A stretch of DNA of 64,000 nt from SAR86 cluster bacterium AG-313-D11 (lineage in GTDB: Bacteria; Pseudomonadota; Gammaproteobacteria; Magnimaribacterales; D2472). Below, piece by piece: positions 28,633 to 38,544 of the stretch. A program made the position numbers and the translations under genes. The notes under the pieces are model-generated. The model saw only the letters and a list, made by a program, of their open reading frames with translations, was not told the origin of the DNA and searched no databases. Within the stretch, counting starts at the first letter, position 1; each line of letters begins with the position of its first letter. The stretch lies in the NCBI GenBank assembly GCA_003284215.1, contig QBVW01000003.1:1-64000 (forward strand), written 5' to 3'.

Positions 28633-30215
28633 AATTGATTCATTGTATTGTCTTTACCTGATGCTTTGAGAGCAGCTTCTCCTGCAAAATATTCTTTATG
28701 GTCATCACCCATATCAGATCCAGCCATGTTTTGATGTTTAACGCAGGCAATACCTTGCCTAATTTCTTTTCTTTGAACGCCTTCTACGTAACCAAGCATT
28801 CCTTTATCACCAAAATATTCTTTTGCAAGATTGTCTGTAGATAGGGCCGCTGTATGGTAAGTTGGCAAAGTAATAAGATGATGAAATATTCCTGCTTCTC
28901 TAGCAGCATCAGCTTGAAAAGTTTGAATTTTTTTATCAGCCTCAATACCTAATTCAGTCTCATCATATATCTCATTCATCAGATCTTCTCTTTCATATGC
29001 TGAAACATCGCCACCATTCTCAGAAATTGAATCAAATACTTGCTGTCTAAAGTTAAGAGTCCAATTAAATGATGGACTATTGTTATAGACAAGCTTAGCG
29101 TTAGGAATGACTTTTTTAATCTCATCCATCATGGCACCGATTTGTCCTATGTGGGGCTTTTCAGTTTCAATCCAGATTAAATCAGCACCATTTTGTAAAC
29201 TTGTTATTGAGTCTAAGATGCATCTTGCTTCACCCGTACCTTCTTTAAATCTATATAGGTTACTTGGCAGTCTTTTGGGCCTTACAACTTTTCCGTTTTG
29301 ATTGATCAAAACATCACCATGATTAAGCTCTGAGTGATCAAGCTCTTCAACATCAAGAAAAGAATTATACTGATCACCTAAATCGCCGACCTCTTGAGTT
29401 ATAGCAATCTGTTTAGTTAGACCGGCACCCAATGAGTCTGTTCTCGCTACTATCACTCCGTCGTCGACACCAAGCTCTAAGAATGCATACCTAACAGCAT
29501 TAATTTTTGCTAAGAAATCAGAGTGGGGCACAGTGACTTTGCCATCTTGGTGACCGCATTGTTTTTCATCAGAGACTTGATTTTCAATTTGTATGCAACA
29601 AGCGCCAGCCTCGATCATTTGTTTAGCCATTAGATATGTAGCTTCTTCATTACCAAACCCCGCATCGATATCTGCAATTATTGGAACTATGTGAGTTTCA
29701 AAATTATCAATTTTCTCTTGAATTTTTGGTTTATCCGCATCAGATGCTTTATCGAGTTCTCTAAATAAACCACCTAGCTCACGAGCATCCGCTTGACGTA
29801 AAAATGTGTAAAGTTCTTTTATTAGAGATGCGACAGATGTTTTTTCATGCATAGATTGATCAGGTAATGGGCCAAATTCTGATCTAAGGGCTGCAACCAT
29901 CCAGCCAGAAAGGTAGAGATATTTTTTATCTGTTGTACCAAAGTGCTTTTTTATAGATATAAGTTTTTGCTGCCCAATGAAGCCATGCCAACAACCAAGT
30001 GATTGAGTATATGCCGATGGATTTTTATCATATGCATCCATATCCTCTCTCATCAAAGAAGCTGTATATTTTGCAATATCAATTCCTGATTTAAACTGAT
30101 TTTGAAGCCTCATTCGTGCAGCATATTCAGGTTTAATTGAACCCCAGTTAGAGCCACTGAATGCAGGAATAGAATTAAGATTATCTACCTCAGATGAAAA
30201 ATTATTTTTTGACAT
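28629..30215 (-). CDS. aceA: Isocitrate lyase, long form
   Basis: 528 residues, the long subfamily seen in Pseudomonas (about 530) rather than the E. coli form (434). It splits isocitrate into glyoxylate and succinate, opening the glyoxylate shunt for growth on acetyl-CoA units. The catalytic Cys lies in EKQCGHQDGKVTVPH; PIIADIDAGFGNEEATY and NYNSPSFNW-like (VYNNSPSFNW) segments are clear. The ATG at 30215 has AGGGG eight bases upstream. No malate synthase is in the window. It pairs functionally with icd, 2.7 kb away. Confidence 0.95.
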   Translation of the reverse strand: MSKNNFSSEVDNLNSIPAFSGSNWGSIKPEYAARMRLQNQFKSGIDIAKYTASLMREDMDAYDKNPSAYTQSLGCWHGFIGQQKLISIKKHFGTTDKKYLYLSGWMVAALRSEFGPLPDQSMHEKTSVASLIKELYTFLRQADARELGGLFRELDKASDADKPKIQEKIDNFETHIVPIIADIDAGFGNEEATYLMAKQMIEAGACCIQIENQVSDEKQCGHQDGKVTVPHSDFLAKINAVRYAFLELGVDDGVIVARTDSLGAGLTKQIAITQEVGDLGDQYNSFLDVEELDHSELNHGDVLINQNGKVVRPKRLPSNLYRFKEGTGEARCILDSITSLQNGADLIWIETEKPHIGQIGAMMDEIKKVIPNAKLVYNNSPSFNWTLNFRQQVFDSISENGGDVSAYEREDLMNEIYDETELGIEADKKIQTFQADAAREAGIFHHLITLPTYHTAALSTDNLAKEYFGDKGMLGYVEGVQRKEIRQGIACVKHQNMAGSDMGDDHKEYFAGEAALKASGKDNTMNQF

Positions 30216-30236
30216 TAATATACCCCTATATGTATG

Positions 30237-30291
30237 TAGTGCATTTGAATTTATTAAGAAAGTAATGTCAATAATTACTATAAATGCACTA
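30237..30291 (-). promoter_or_regulatory. aceA promoter with nested inverted repeats
   Basis: On the minus strand TTGACA (30266-30271) and TCAAAT (30243-30248) are 17 bases apart, upstream of the aceA ATG. A 10-bp inverted repeat, TAGTGCATTT (30237-30246) and AAATGCACTA (30282-30291), brackets them, one arm overlapping the -10. A second pair AGTAAT/ATTACT (30261-30266, 30274-30279) flanks the -35. The -35 is good and the -10 moderate. The regulator is unknown. Confidence 0.5.
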
Positions 30292-30337
30292 ATAAAGGGT
30301 CTAAGAGATAATATTTTATGTAGTCAAACTACAAATT

Positions 30338-31690
30338 TTAGGATTTTGCTAATATCGAGGCGATTCCAACATAATTTAGAGGAGTAAGCTTTTTTAGTTT
30401 CTCTTTAGATTTATTGCTGATGCTTAAGTCATTTACGATTTCAATGTACGAATCTTTGTTCATACTGTGGCCTCGAGTTTTACTTTTAATTTCTTCATAG
30501 GCATTGTTATAACCTTCGAGCTTCATGACTATTTGAAGTGCCTCAGCTAAGACTTGCCAATTATCAGATAACTCATTACGTGCAATATCTTTATTTGGTT
30601 GAATTTTACTTAAACCACTCAAACAAGAAGTTATTCCTAAAAAGCTGTATCCAAAGCCAACACCAAGGTTTCTTAAAACTGTTGAATCAGACAAATCTCT
30701 TTGAAGTCTTGATTTAGTTAACTTATCAGCAAAGAAAGTCATCAATGAATTGGATAATCCAAGATTTCCCTCGGCATTTTCAAAATCTATTGGGTTGACC
30801 TTATGAGGCATTGTCGAGGATCCAATTTCACCATCTTTTTGTTTTAACTTAAATATATCGTTAGCAATATAAGTCCAAATGTCTTGATTAAGGTCAATGA
30901 GGATATTATTAATTCTTTGTATGCAATGAGAAATTTCAGCTATACCGTCATGAGGTTCAATTTGAGTAGTTATAGGGTTCTGCTCAATTTTAAAAGAGGA
31001 TAGAAATTTTTGAGTCTTCGACAACCAATCAATACTAGCATCAGATAATTCCAAAGTGTGAAAATTACCAGTTGCGCCTCCAAACTTTGCCAAAGGAACC
31101 ATTTTCGATAATGAATCCTTTTGTCTCAGTAAGCGTTGATGAAAAACTTTAATTTCTTTTCCAATAGTTGAAGGAGATGCAGCTTGCCCATGAGTTCTTG
31201 CGAGGATAGGTATTGATGCCCAAGTTCTTGATTTAGAATTTAAATCTTTAATAAGAATATTTAGTTTTTTTAAATATATATTTTTTGCATCTCTTAGTAA
31301 TACTGCGTATGACAAAGAATTAATATCCTCACTTGTTAAAGCAAAATGAACTAAATGTTGATATTGTTTAAGATTAGTAAAGCGATCCATCTCCTCTCTA
31401 ATAAAATATTCTACAGCTTTTACATCATGATTAGTTTTTGATTCAATTGACTTTATTCTTTTAGCAGATTTTTCATTAAAACTATTCTTAATTAGTAAAA
31501 GATTTTTCTTAGCAGCGGAGGAAAGTGTTTTGAAGTTTTTCCCGCCATAAGTTGTTAAGAACATAATCCAATCTATCTCAATTTCAAATCTAGTCTTATT
31601 TAGATTAGACTCTGAAAAATTATTTGCTAGGTCAATAATTTTATTATTGTAACGATTATCAAGTGGTGAAATTAGCTCTTGGTGTTTCAT
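30338..31690 (-). CDS. purB: Adenylosuccinate lyase
   Basis: 450 residues from the ATG at 31690. The frame is open to 31747, but the protein aligns with PurB only from MKHQELISPLDNRY, and the longer start would run into mnmA. PurB removes fumarate from SAICAR and adenylosuccinate in purine synthesis. The family signature GSSTMPHKVNPIDFENAEGN and the LTSEDINSLSYA segment are present. It follows mnmA by 20 bases on the same strand. Confidence 0.94.
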   Translation of the reverse strand: MKHQELISPLDNRYNNKIIDLANNFSESNLNKTRFEIEIDWIMFLTTYGGKNFKTLSSAAKKNLLLIKNSFNEKSAKRIKSIESKTNHDVKAVEYFIREEMDRFTNLKQYQHLVHFALTSEDINSLSYAVLLRDAKNIYLKKLNILIKDLNSKSRTWASIPILARTHGQAASPSTIGKEIKVFHQRLLRQKDSLSKMVPLAKFGGATGNFHTLELSDASIDWLSKTQKFLSSFKIEQNPITTQIEPHDGIAEISHCIQRINNILIDLNQDIWTYIANDIFKLKQKDGEIGSSTMPHKVNPIDFENAEGNLGLSNSLMTFFADKLTKSRLQRDLSDSTVLRNLGVGFGYSFLGITSCLSGLSKIQPNKDIARNELSDNWQVLAEALQIVMKLEGYNNAYEEIKSKTRGHSMNKDSYIEIVNDLSISNKSKEKLKKLTPLNYVGIASILAKS

Positions 31691-31710
31691 AGTTTGAATT
31701 ATAGCTAGTC

Positions 31711-32796
31711 TTACAATGCTTTTGCTATGATGCCTCCACCTAAACATTCATTATTTTTATACAACACTGCTGATTGCCCTGGAGCAATTGCTCTTATTTT
31801 TTCAGAGAATAAGACTCGCACACCATCATCTTCAAAATGCGCAACACAATCCACTGGTTTTCCTCTATGGCGGACTTGCACTTTGCAATTAAGTTGACTC
31901 ATACCGTCGGATTTATTTATCCATTTCATTTCTTCCATTAACAACCCATTGCTCATCAATAATTCATTAAATTCACCCTGACAAACATATACTTCATTTA
32001 ATTCAATACTTTTGTCATATACATACCAGGGTAATTCTGGTTTATCTTTAACCCCGCCAATATTTAAACCTTGTCTTTGACCTTGCGTAAAAAGGAGCGC
32101 GCCTGGATGAGTTCCAACAATATTACCCTCTGAATCTTTAATGCTTCCACTTTTAAATGTAATAAATCTTTTCAGGAAATCTTTTAAATTCCTCTCGCCA
32201 ACAAAGCATATTCCAACAGAGTCTTTTTTATCATGATTGATAAAATTATTTTTTTCAGCTATGGCGCGGACTTCATTTTTATTTAATTCTTCTAGAGGAA
32301 AAATACATTTTGCAAACTCATTACCGGTAACCTCATGAAGAAAATATGTCTGATCTTTATTGAGGTCCTTTGCCCTCATCAATACAGAGTGATCTTTTTT
32401 ATGTTCAATTTTTGCATAATGGCCAGTTGCAATATGATCAGCTCCAATTTTAAGGGCATAATCTAAAAAAGATTTAAATTTTATTTCTCTATTGCATAAT
32501 ATATCTGGGTTCGGCGTCCTTCCTTTTTCATGTTCAGAAAGAAATTCTTTGAAGACTCTGTCCCAATACTCATCGCTAAAATTAGCTTTATGTAATGGAA
32601 TATCAAGCTGATCGCAAACCTTTGATGCATCTGCAAAATCCACTTCTGAAGTGCAGACCTCGCCAGGTTCATTTTGCCAATTCTGCATAAACAATCCTTG
32701 CACTTTGTAGCCTTGATTTTTTAATAAATAAGCAGCCACAGATGAATCAACTCCACCTGACATTCCTACAACAACTGTTTTATTTATATTTGACAT
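31711..32796 (-). CDS. mnmA: tRNA-specific 2-thiouridylase
   Basis: 361 residues, the E. coli size. It makes s2U34 in Glu, Gln and Lys tRNAs using the sulfur relay. The ATP P-loop SGGVDSSVAAYLL, the catalytic Cys pair in PDILCNREIKF and VGICFVGERNLKDFL, and ATGHYAKIE are seen. It precedes purB, as in E. coli (mnmA-hflD-purB), but hflD is missing between them. Confidence 0.96.
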   Translation of the reverse strand: MSNINKTVVVGMSGGVDSSVAAYLLKNQGYKVQGLFMQNWQNEPGEVCTSEVDFADASKVCDQLDIPLHKANFSDEYWDRVFKEFLSEHEKGRTPNPDILCNREIKFKSFLDYALKIGADHIATGHYAKIEHKKDHSVLMRAKDLNKDQTYFLHEVTGNEFAKCIFPLEELNKNEVRAIAEKNNFINHDKKDSVGICFVGERNLKDFLKRFITFKSGSIKDSEGNIVGTHPGALLFTQGQRQGLNIGGVKDKPELPWYVYDKSIELNEVYVCQGEFNELLMSNGLLMEEMKWINKSDGMSQLNCKVQVRHRGKPVDCVAHFEDDGVRVLFSEKIRAIAPGQSAVLYKNNECLGGGIIAKAL

Positions 32797-32836
32797 ATTT
32801 TATCTATAAAGCTTAATTTTAAAGGTTTTTTTAGAG

Positions 32837-32842
32837 TATAAT
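32837..32842 (+). promoter_or_regulatory. -10 element for icd
   Basis: A perfect TATAAT in the 89-base gap between divergent mnmA and icd. A start near 32849 leaves a leader of about 37 bases with an AGAGG ribosome site before the ATG. The -35 region (TTAATT, 32813-32818, 18 bases away) is weak. Confidence 0.5.
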
Positions 32843-32885
32843 TCACCCAAATTTTACAATATATTTCTGTTTTAAAGAGGATAGC

Positions 32886-34139
32886 ATGGCTTATAAGCAT
32901 ATAAAGATTCCAGAAGAAGGTACCAAAATCACATTTAAAGATGGCACGCTACAAGTTCCAGATAATCCCATTATCCCATATATTGAGGGTGATGGTATTG
33001 GGATTGATATCACTCCGGCAATGATTGATGTTGTCGATACTGCTGTTGAGACAGCATATAAAGGAAGTAAAAAAATATCTTGGATGGAGGTTTATTGTGG
33101 TGAAAAATCTACCCAAGTTTATGATGCTGATACGTGGTTACCAGATGAAACTATTGACGCTTTGAAAGAATACATCGTAAGTATAAAAGGGCCTCTTACG
33201 ACTCCAGTTGGTGGCGGAATAAGGTCACTAAATGTTTCATTACGTCAGATTCTTGACCTTTATGTTTGTTTACGACCAATTCGCTATTTTGCAGGTGTTC
33301 CTAGTCCAGTTAAAAATCCATCTCATGTAGATATGGTAATTTTTAGAGAAAACTCTGAAGACATTTATGCTGGTGTAGAATTTGAGGCTGGTTCTCCAGA
33401 ATCAGATGCTATGGTCAAAGTTCTTCAAGAGCAATTTGGGGTAACACAAATAAGATTCCCAACTGATGTAGGGCTTGGAGTTAAGCCTATCTCTAAACAA
33501 GGAACAGAGAGACTCGTTAAACAGGCTCTTGATTATGCTATTAAAAATGATAGATCATCTGTCACTCTGGTTCATAAGGGTAATATCATGAAATTTACTG
33601 AGGGTGCCTTTAGGGATTGGGGGTATGAACTTAGTATGAATTCATACAATGGAGAGCTATTAGATGGAGGTCCATGGGTAACAATTAAAAATCCAAATAG
33701 TGGTAAAAATATAATTGTTAAAGATGTCATCTGCGATGCATTTCTCCAGCAAATTCTAACAAGACCAAAGGAATATGATGTGATTGCAACCATGAACCTA
33801 AATGGTGATTATGTATCTGATGCTTTGGCTGCTTGCGTTGGTGGTATTGGTATAGCTCCAGGAGCAAATATCGGCGATGACTCAGCTCTATTTGAAGCTA
33901 CACATGGTACAGCACCTAAATATGCGGGTCAGGATAAAGTTAATCCAGGTTCATTGATCTTATCAGCGGAGATGATGCTAAGACATATGGGTTGGGTTGA
34001 GGCGGCAGATCTTATAATTTCATCCATGGAAGCAGCAATAACAGACAAAATGGTTACATATGATTTTGAAAGATTAATGGATGGCGCCAATCTTGTTTCT
34101 TGTTCTGGCTTTGCCAAGGAAATGATCAAAAGAATGTGA
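32886..34139 (+). CDS. icd: NADP-type isocitrate dehydrogenase
   Basis: 417 residues, one more than E. coli Icd. It oxidises isocitrate to 2-oxoglutarate in the TCA cycle. The substrate/phosphorylation Ser lies in RSLNVSLRQ, followed by [27 protein letters not shown] and [19 protein letters not shown] are the metal and coenzyme segments. The regulatory Ser is kept, but no AceK gene is present here. It competes with isocitrate lyase for substrate. ClpS follows 8 bases after the stop. Confidence 0.96.
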   Translation: MAYKHIKIPEEGTKITFKDGTLQVPDNPIIPYIEGDGIGIDITPAMIDVVDTAVETAYKGSKKISWMEVYCGEKSTQVYDADTWLPDETIDALKEYIVSIKGPLTTPVGGGIRSLNVSLRQILDLYVCLRPIRYFAGVPSPVKNPSHVDMVIFRENSEDIYAGVEFEAGSPESDAMVKVLQEQFGVTQIRFPTDVGLGVKPISKQGTERLVKQALDYAIKNDRSSVTLVHKGNIMKFTEGAFRDWGYELSMNSYNGELLDGGPWVTIKNPNSGKNIIVKDVICDAFLQQILTRPKEYDVIATMNLNGDYVSDALAACVGGIGIAPGANIGDDSALFEATHGTAPKYAGQDKVNPGSLILSAEMMLRHMGWVEAADLIISSMEAAITDKMVTYDFERLMDGANLVSCSGFAKEMIKRM

Positions 34140-34147
34140 GGATTGAT

Positions 34148-34486
34148 ATGTCTTCAGAATCATCAAATGGTTCAAATGGCTTAGGTGACACCGGTACTGT
34201 TGTTCTGGAGAATAAACCGGATCTAAAAGAACCTCCAATGTATCAAGTCGTGCTCCTAAACGATGACTTCACTCCGATGGAATTTGTTGTTTACATACTC
34301 CAAGCAATATTCGGTTACGAGCATGAAAGATCAACTCAAATAATGTTGGCTGTTCATACAAAAGGAAAGGGTGTCTGTGGTATATTTCCTAAAGAGATAG
34401 CTGAAATGAAATCTCACGAAATTAATGAGATGGCAAAAGCCCATGAGCATCCTCTCATAAGCGAAATTGAACCTTTAACAGATTAA
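34148..34486 (+). CDS. clpS: ClpS adaptor for ClpAP
   Basis: 112 residues from the ATG at 34148, which has GAGG upstream; the frame is open 16 codons further into icd. ClpS delivers N-degron substrates to ClpA. The core YQVVLLNDDFTPMEFVVYIL, the AVHTKGKGVCGIF segment and the acidic pocket are intact, and the flexible Ser/Gly-rich N-terminal tail is normal. The stop overlaps the clpA start (TAATG). Confidence 0.95.
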   Translation: MSSESSNGSNGLGDTGTVVLENKPDLKEPPMYQVVLLNDDFTPMEFVVYILQAIFGYEHERSTQIMLAVHTKGKGVCGIFPKEIAEMKSHEINEMAKAHEHPLISEIEPLTD

Positions 34487-36741
34487 TGTTTAGTAAAGAA
34501 TTAGAACAATCCATAGCAAACTTATTTGATCAAGCTCAAGATCAAAACCTTGAATATCTCACCATTGAGCATTTACTATTAATGCTTATTTCAGATTTTG
34601 AAGTTCGACAGGCTCTTGAAACAAATGATGTAAATATAGCCACCTTAAGAGAAAATCTTGAAGAGCATGTAAGGGATAATACACCTAGTAAAATTGATGC
34701 TAAAAAACCTGTTCAACCTACATTAGGATTTCAAAGAGTTCTTCAGAGAGCTGTGTTTCATGTTCAATCGTCGGGTAAGGGCGTCGTGAAACCTATTAAC
34801 TTATTAGTAGCTATATTTTCCGAAAAAGAGTCTCATTCTGTTTTCTTGCTATCCAAGCAAGGCATCGGAAGGCTTGATATTGTGTCTTATATTTCTCACG
34901 GAAAGCCAGAAGGTTCTGAAACTGAGACTGATTCCAAATCATCGGATGAGGGAGTTGTGACTGAGTCAATTACAACAAATAATGAATTAGAATTTTTAAT
35001 TGATTTAAATGCTCTAGCTGAATCTAATAAAGTAGATCAACTAGTAGGGCGTAAAGATGAGGTTGAAAGAATTTTACAAATTCTGGCTAGACGAACTAAA
35101 AATAATCCCTTACTAGTTGGAGAATCTGGTGTTGGTAAAACAGCAATAGCTGAAGGCTTAGCGCATCTGATTAACTCTAAAGATACACCCGAATTCTTAC
35201 ATGAATCAAAATTATATTCTTTAGATATAGGAGCATTAATTGCTGGCACTAAATATCGTGGAGACTTTGAGAAGAGATTGAAGTCAGTTTTAAAATTCTT
35301 AGATGATCAAAATAATCCTATATTATTTATTGACGAAATTCATACCATCATTGGGGCTGGATCAGCATCTGGTGGAAGCCTAGATGTATCTAATTTATTA
35401 AAACCAGCTCTGGGCAAAGGTAAGCTTAGATGTATAGGATCGACAACATTTCAAGAGTACAGAGGTGTTTTTAATCAAAATCAAGCATTATCAAGAAGAT
35501 TTCAAAAAATTGATGTTTTAGAGCCGTCAGTAGACGAATGTATACAAATATTAGACGGGTTGAAGAGTAATTATGAGGATCACCATAATGTAAAATATTC
35601 AGGCGAATCTATAAATTCGGCTGTCACTTTATCTAAACGTTTTTTAAATGATAGATTTTTACCTGATAAGGCGATTGATCTGATAGACGAAACAGGAGCT
35701 TTGTTAAATATTTCAAGGAAAAATACAAAAAAAATAACCGTAAAACAGATTGATATTGAAAAAACTATTTCAAAAATATCTAAGATTCCTGAACAAACTA
35801 TATCTAGTCAAGAGTCAATTAATCTTCAAAAATTAGAATCCGATCTTAAAACTGTTATTTTTGGTCAAGACACAGCTATTAAGAGTCTGGTTAATGCTAT
35901 TAAATTATCTAGAGCAGGGCTTAGAGATGACAATAAAACGATTGGATCGTTTTTATTCGCTGGTCCAACTGGAGTAGGTAAGACAGAAATTACAACTCAA
36001 TTGGCAAACATGATGGGTATCGAGCTTGTGAGATTTGATATGTCAGAGTACATGGAAAGGCACACAGTCTCGAGACTGATTGGGGCGCCTCCTGGTTATG
36101 TTGGATTTGATCAAGGCGGCTTATTAACTGAGGCCGTTGTACAAAATCCACATTGTGTTCTATTGCTTGATGAAATAGAAAAGGCTCATCCAGATATCTT
36201 TAATTTACTTCTACAAATCATGGATTCCGGGGTCTTAACAGATAACAATGGTCGCAAAGCGGACTTTAGGAATATCATTGTAGTCATGACAACTAATGCA
36301 GGTGCTGATTTATTAGAAAAGAAAAGCATAGGTTTCAGCGATCAATCCAATGAATCTGATGCATTGTTATCTTTAAAGAAACTATTTTCTCCTGAATTTA
36401 GGAATAGGTTAGATGAAATTATTCAGTTTAACTATCTACCAATGAAAGTCATTCTATCGATAGTAGATAAATTTCTTACTAAGCTTCAAGCACAGCTTGA
36501 TGCCAGAAATGTAGAATTAATTTATTCTAAAAAAGTTTTAAACTGGATCGCTGAAAATGGCTATAACAAAGAAATGGGTGCAAGGCCCATGGAGAGATTT
36601 ATTACCAATAAAATTAAGAAACCTCTAGTTGATAAGGTCTTGTTTGGTGAGCTCAGTAAGGGTGGTCAGATTAAAGTTGATTTGGTAGCTAATGAAGTAA
36701 AATTCAGCGCTACAAAGAAAACAGCTAAATCTAAAGCCTAA
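34486..36741 (+). CDS. clpA: ATP-dependent Clp protease ATPase subunit ClpA
   Basis: 751 residues (E. coli 758). An N-terminal ClpS-binding repeat domain is followed by two AAA+ modules: [15 protein letters not shown] (near residue 210) and [15 protein letters not shown] (near residue 495). It unfolds substrates for ClpP. The ClpP-docking tripeptide in KKSIGFSDQ is IGF, where E. coli ClpA has IGL. Coupled to clpS, and convergent with infA through a 4-base stop overlap. Confidence 0.96.
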   Translation: MFSKELEQSIANLFDQAQDQNLEYLTIEHLLLMLISDFEVRQALETNDVNIATLRENLEEHVRDNTPSKIDAKKPVQPTLGFQRVLQRAVFHVQSSGKGVVKPINLLVAIFSEKESHSVFLLSKQGIGRLDIVSYISHGKPEGSETETDSKSSDEGVVTESITTNNELEFLIDLNALAESNKVDQLVGRKDEVERILQILARRTKNNPLLVGESGVGKTAIAEGLAHLINSKDTPEFLHESKLYSLDIGALIAGTKYRGDFEKRLKSVLKFLDDQNNPILFIDEIHTIIGAGSASGGSLDVSNLLKPALGKGKLRCIGSTTFQEYRGVFNQNQALSRRFQKIDVLEPSVDECIQILDGLKSNYEDHHNVKYSGESINSAVTLSKRFLNDRFLPDKAIDLIDETGALLNISRKNTKKITVKQIDIEKTISKISKIPEQTISSQESINLQKLESDLKTVIFGQDTAIKSLVNAIKLSRAGLRDDNKTIGSFLFAGPTGVGKTEITTQLANMMGIELVRFDMSEYMERHTVSRLIGAPPGYVGFDQGGLLTEAVVQNPHCVLLLDEIEKAHPDIFNLLLQIMDSGVLTDNNGRKADFRNIIVVMTTNAGADLLEKKSIGFSDQSNESDALLSLKKLFSPEFRNRLDEIIQFNYLPMKVILSIVDKFLTKLQAQLDARNVELIYSKKVLNWIAENGYNKEMGARPMERFITNKIKKPLVDKVLFGELSKGGQIKVDLVANEVKFSATKKTAKSKA

Positions 36742-36956
36742 CGGCCTCTAAAAGTAATTCTTCCTTTTGTTAGATCGTATGGCGTCATCTCAACTTTAAC
36801 TTTATCGCCAGTTAAGATTCTGATGTAATGTTTACGCATTTTGCCAGAAATGTGAGCTTCGATTATATGATCGTTCTCTAATTTTACTTTAAAGGTAGTA
36901 TTGGGGAGAGTTTCAATAACTTCTCCTTCAAATTCTAAATTGTCTTCTTTAGCCAT
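36738..36956 (-). CDS. infA: Translation initiation factor IF-1
   Basis: 72 residues, the exact E. coli length, with the OB-fold sequence [19 protein letters not shown] and [24 protein letters not shown]-1 binds the ribosomal A site and helps select the initiator tRNA. The clpS-clpA-infA order matches E. coli. No strong Shine-Dalgarno is visible before the ATG. Confidence 0.97.
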   Translation of the reverse strand: MAKEDNLEFEGEVIETLPNTTFKVKLENDHIIEAHISGKMRKHYIRILTGDKVKVEMTPYDLTKGRITFRGR

Positions 36957-37062
36957 ATGTTGTTATTTTACACTAATTAATTTAACTTTAAGTTAATAAA
37001 TCTTTATAGGATGCATATACGTATTTATTGTTATACGAAAGAATAAACTTAAGGAGAAAACT

Positions 37063-37380
37063 ATGTCAGAAACTGTAAGTGTTTATATGGTCGTAAATCT
37101 ATCTATCAATGATCGAGATGAATACAGAATATATGAAAAGGGATTCTTTCCTTTTTTAAAAAAATATAATGGTTCATTCATTACATTCGATGATTCACCA
37201 GTTTGTCTCGAGGGAGAGCCTCCAAAACAGTTTGATCGAGCAATTATATTTTCCTTTCCATCAGAGGCAGATGCTGATAATTGGTGGGCTGATGAAGGAT
37301 ATCAAGAGCTTAGTAAACATAGAAGAAATGCTACTAATATAACTCTGCAGCGTATAAAAGGTATTCCACCTAGAAATTAG
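37063..37380 (+). CDS. DUF1330 family protein
   Basis: 105 residues, a small alpha/beta (dimeric ferredoxin-like) protein. YMVVNLSINDRDEYRIYEKGFFP, FDRAIIFSFPSEADADNWWADEGYQEL and the end HRRNATNITLQRIKG follow the DUF1330 pattern. No function is established for the family. It has a strong AAGGAG ribosome site and stands alone between divergent infA and a convergent hydrolase. The 45-base gap after it holds only an AT palindrome. Confidence 0.85.
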   Translation: MSETVSVYMVVNLSINDRDEYRIYEKGFFPFLKKYNGSFITFDDSPVCLEGEPPKQFDRAIIFSFPSEADADNWWADEGYQELSKHRRNATNITLQRIKGIPPRN

Positions 37381-37425
37381 TGTATATAATTTAACATAAT
37401 ATATATTATGCGAAGTAGTATATTA

Positions 37426-38541
37426 TTATAGGTTTATATTAGGCACCACTCTATCCTTCTTAAATGGCTGTGGATTACCATCAATAAAGTCAATTATTAA
37501 TTGAGCATATTCAGGACCTGCCTCTTCTTGAAGGAAATGTCCTGGTCCCTCAATAATAATTTCTTGAGCTGAAGGAATTCTCTTTAACATGTCTACCATT
37601 CTTGGGTTATTTCCAGTAACTGGATCATTATCACTATTAGCAATCAAAAAAGGTTTGTGCCATTTTTCAAACACCTCTCTATAAGCTGCTTCATTTTTTC
37701 TTAGTTCACTAGGAATTAAATATGGAAAAATTTGAGCACCAGCTTTATAAGTAGCATTTGGATATGGTGCCTCATACCCCGCTCTTTCTGCATCACTTAC
37801 ATTTCCTAGAGTTTGCATGACCCCTCCAACATCAATATTATCTGTATATCTTGAATATCTAATCCAATTCGTAAATCCATCTCCACCAATAAACTCTTCC
37901 CATGAAGCTGGACCTTGGAACCAAATACCCAACTTAAACAGTGGATAACTAATGAATGATATTAAATCTTTAATAAAACCTCTTCCAGGCGCTATTAAAC
38001 TTGTATTGGAGGCAATAATTCTTGTGAATCTGTTAGGCTCTTCTGATATAACTCTAAGTCCAACCAAACCGCCCCAATCATGGACATGTGCAGTAATGTT
38101 ATTTAAATCAAGCTCTATTATTAACTGAGCCATCTTATCTACATGCATTTGATGTGAGTAATCATCAATCGAAATATATTTATCTGACTTACCAAATCCC
38201 ACCATGTCTGGTGCTATGACTCTATATCCTGCTTGAGTTAGGGTAGGAATCATTTTTCTGAATAAATAACTCCATGCTGGCTCACCATGAAGTAAATATA
38301 TAATGTCTCCATCTTTTGGACCCTCATCTAAATAATGTATTCTTGTGTCTCCTATCATTAGATAATTTGGTTCATAAGGATAATCAACTATATTATTAAA
38401 ACGTTCAGCAGGTGTTCGTAAGACGCCGGGAGCTACAAGATTAAATCTTTCATAATTTATTTCTGGATCTTTGCTACTAGAATAATGGAAGATGCTTACT
38501 AGAATAATTAAACTAATTCCTAAGAAAATTATCTTTTTCAT
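37426..38541 (-). CDS. Membrane-anchored haloalkane dehalogenase-like alpha/beta hydrolase
   Basis: 371 residues, about 60 more than haloalkane dehalogenases, because of an N-terminal signal/anchor helix (residues 3-20) and linker. The core resembles DhlA: HGEPAWSYLFR (85-95), the nucleophile Asp155 in HDWGG with the halide-site Trp156 next to it, acid Asp304 or Asp306, and His335 in GPGHFLQEE. Asp as nucleophile argues against an esterase. It probably acts in the periplasm. The substrate is unknown and could be an organohalide or another small molecule. It lies three bases after the symporter gene, so cotranscription is likely. Confidence 0.82.
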   Translation of the reverse strand: MKKIIFLGISLIILVSIFHYSSSKDPEINYERFNLVAPGVLRTPAERFNNIVDYPYEPNYLMIGDTRIHYLDEGPKDGDIIYLLHGEPAWSYLFRKMIPTLTQAGYRVIAPDMVGFGKSDKYISIDDYSHQMHVDKMAQLIIELDLNNITAHVHDWGGLVGLRVISEEPNRFTRIIASNTSLIAPGRGFIKDLISFISYPLFKLGIWFQGPASWEEFIGGDGFTNWIRYSRYTDNIDVGGVMQTLGNVSDAERAGYEAPYPNATYKAGAQIFPYLIPSELRKNEAAYREVFEKWHKPFLIANSDNDPVTGNNPRMVDMLKRIPSAQEIIIEGPGHFLQEEAGPEYAQLIIDFIDGNPQPFKKDRVVPNINL

Positions 38542-38544
38542 TAC

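Noticed and set aside
31691-31747. Longer PurB N-terminus
   Set aside because: The extra 19 residues overlap the end of mnmA and do not resemble PurB; the ATG at 31690 gives the conserved start.
36983-36997. Perfect palindrome TTAACTTTAAGTTAA upstream of infA and the DUF1330 gene
   Set aside because: Short, purely AT-rich apart from two bases, and not aligned with clear promoter elements; expected by chance in DNA of this composition.
37397-37410. 14-bp palindrome ATAATATATATTAT between two convergent genes
   Set aside because: Only A and T; it would form no stable terminator stem, and such runs are common here.
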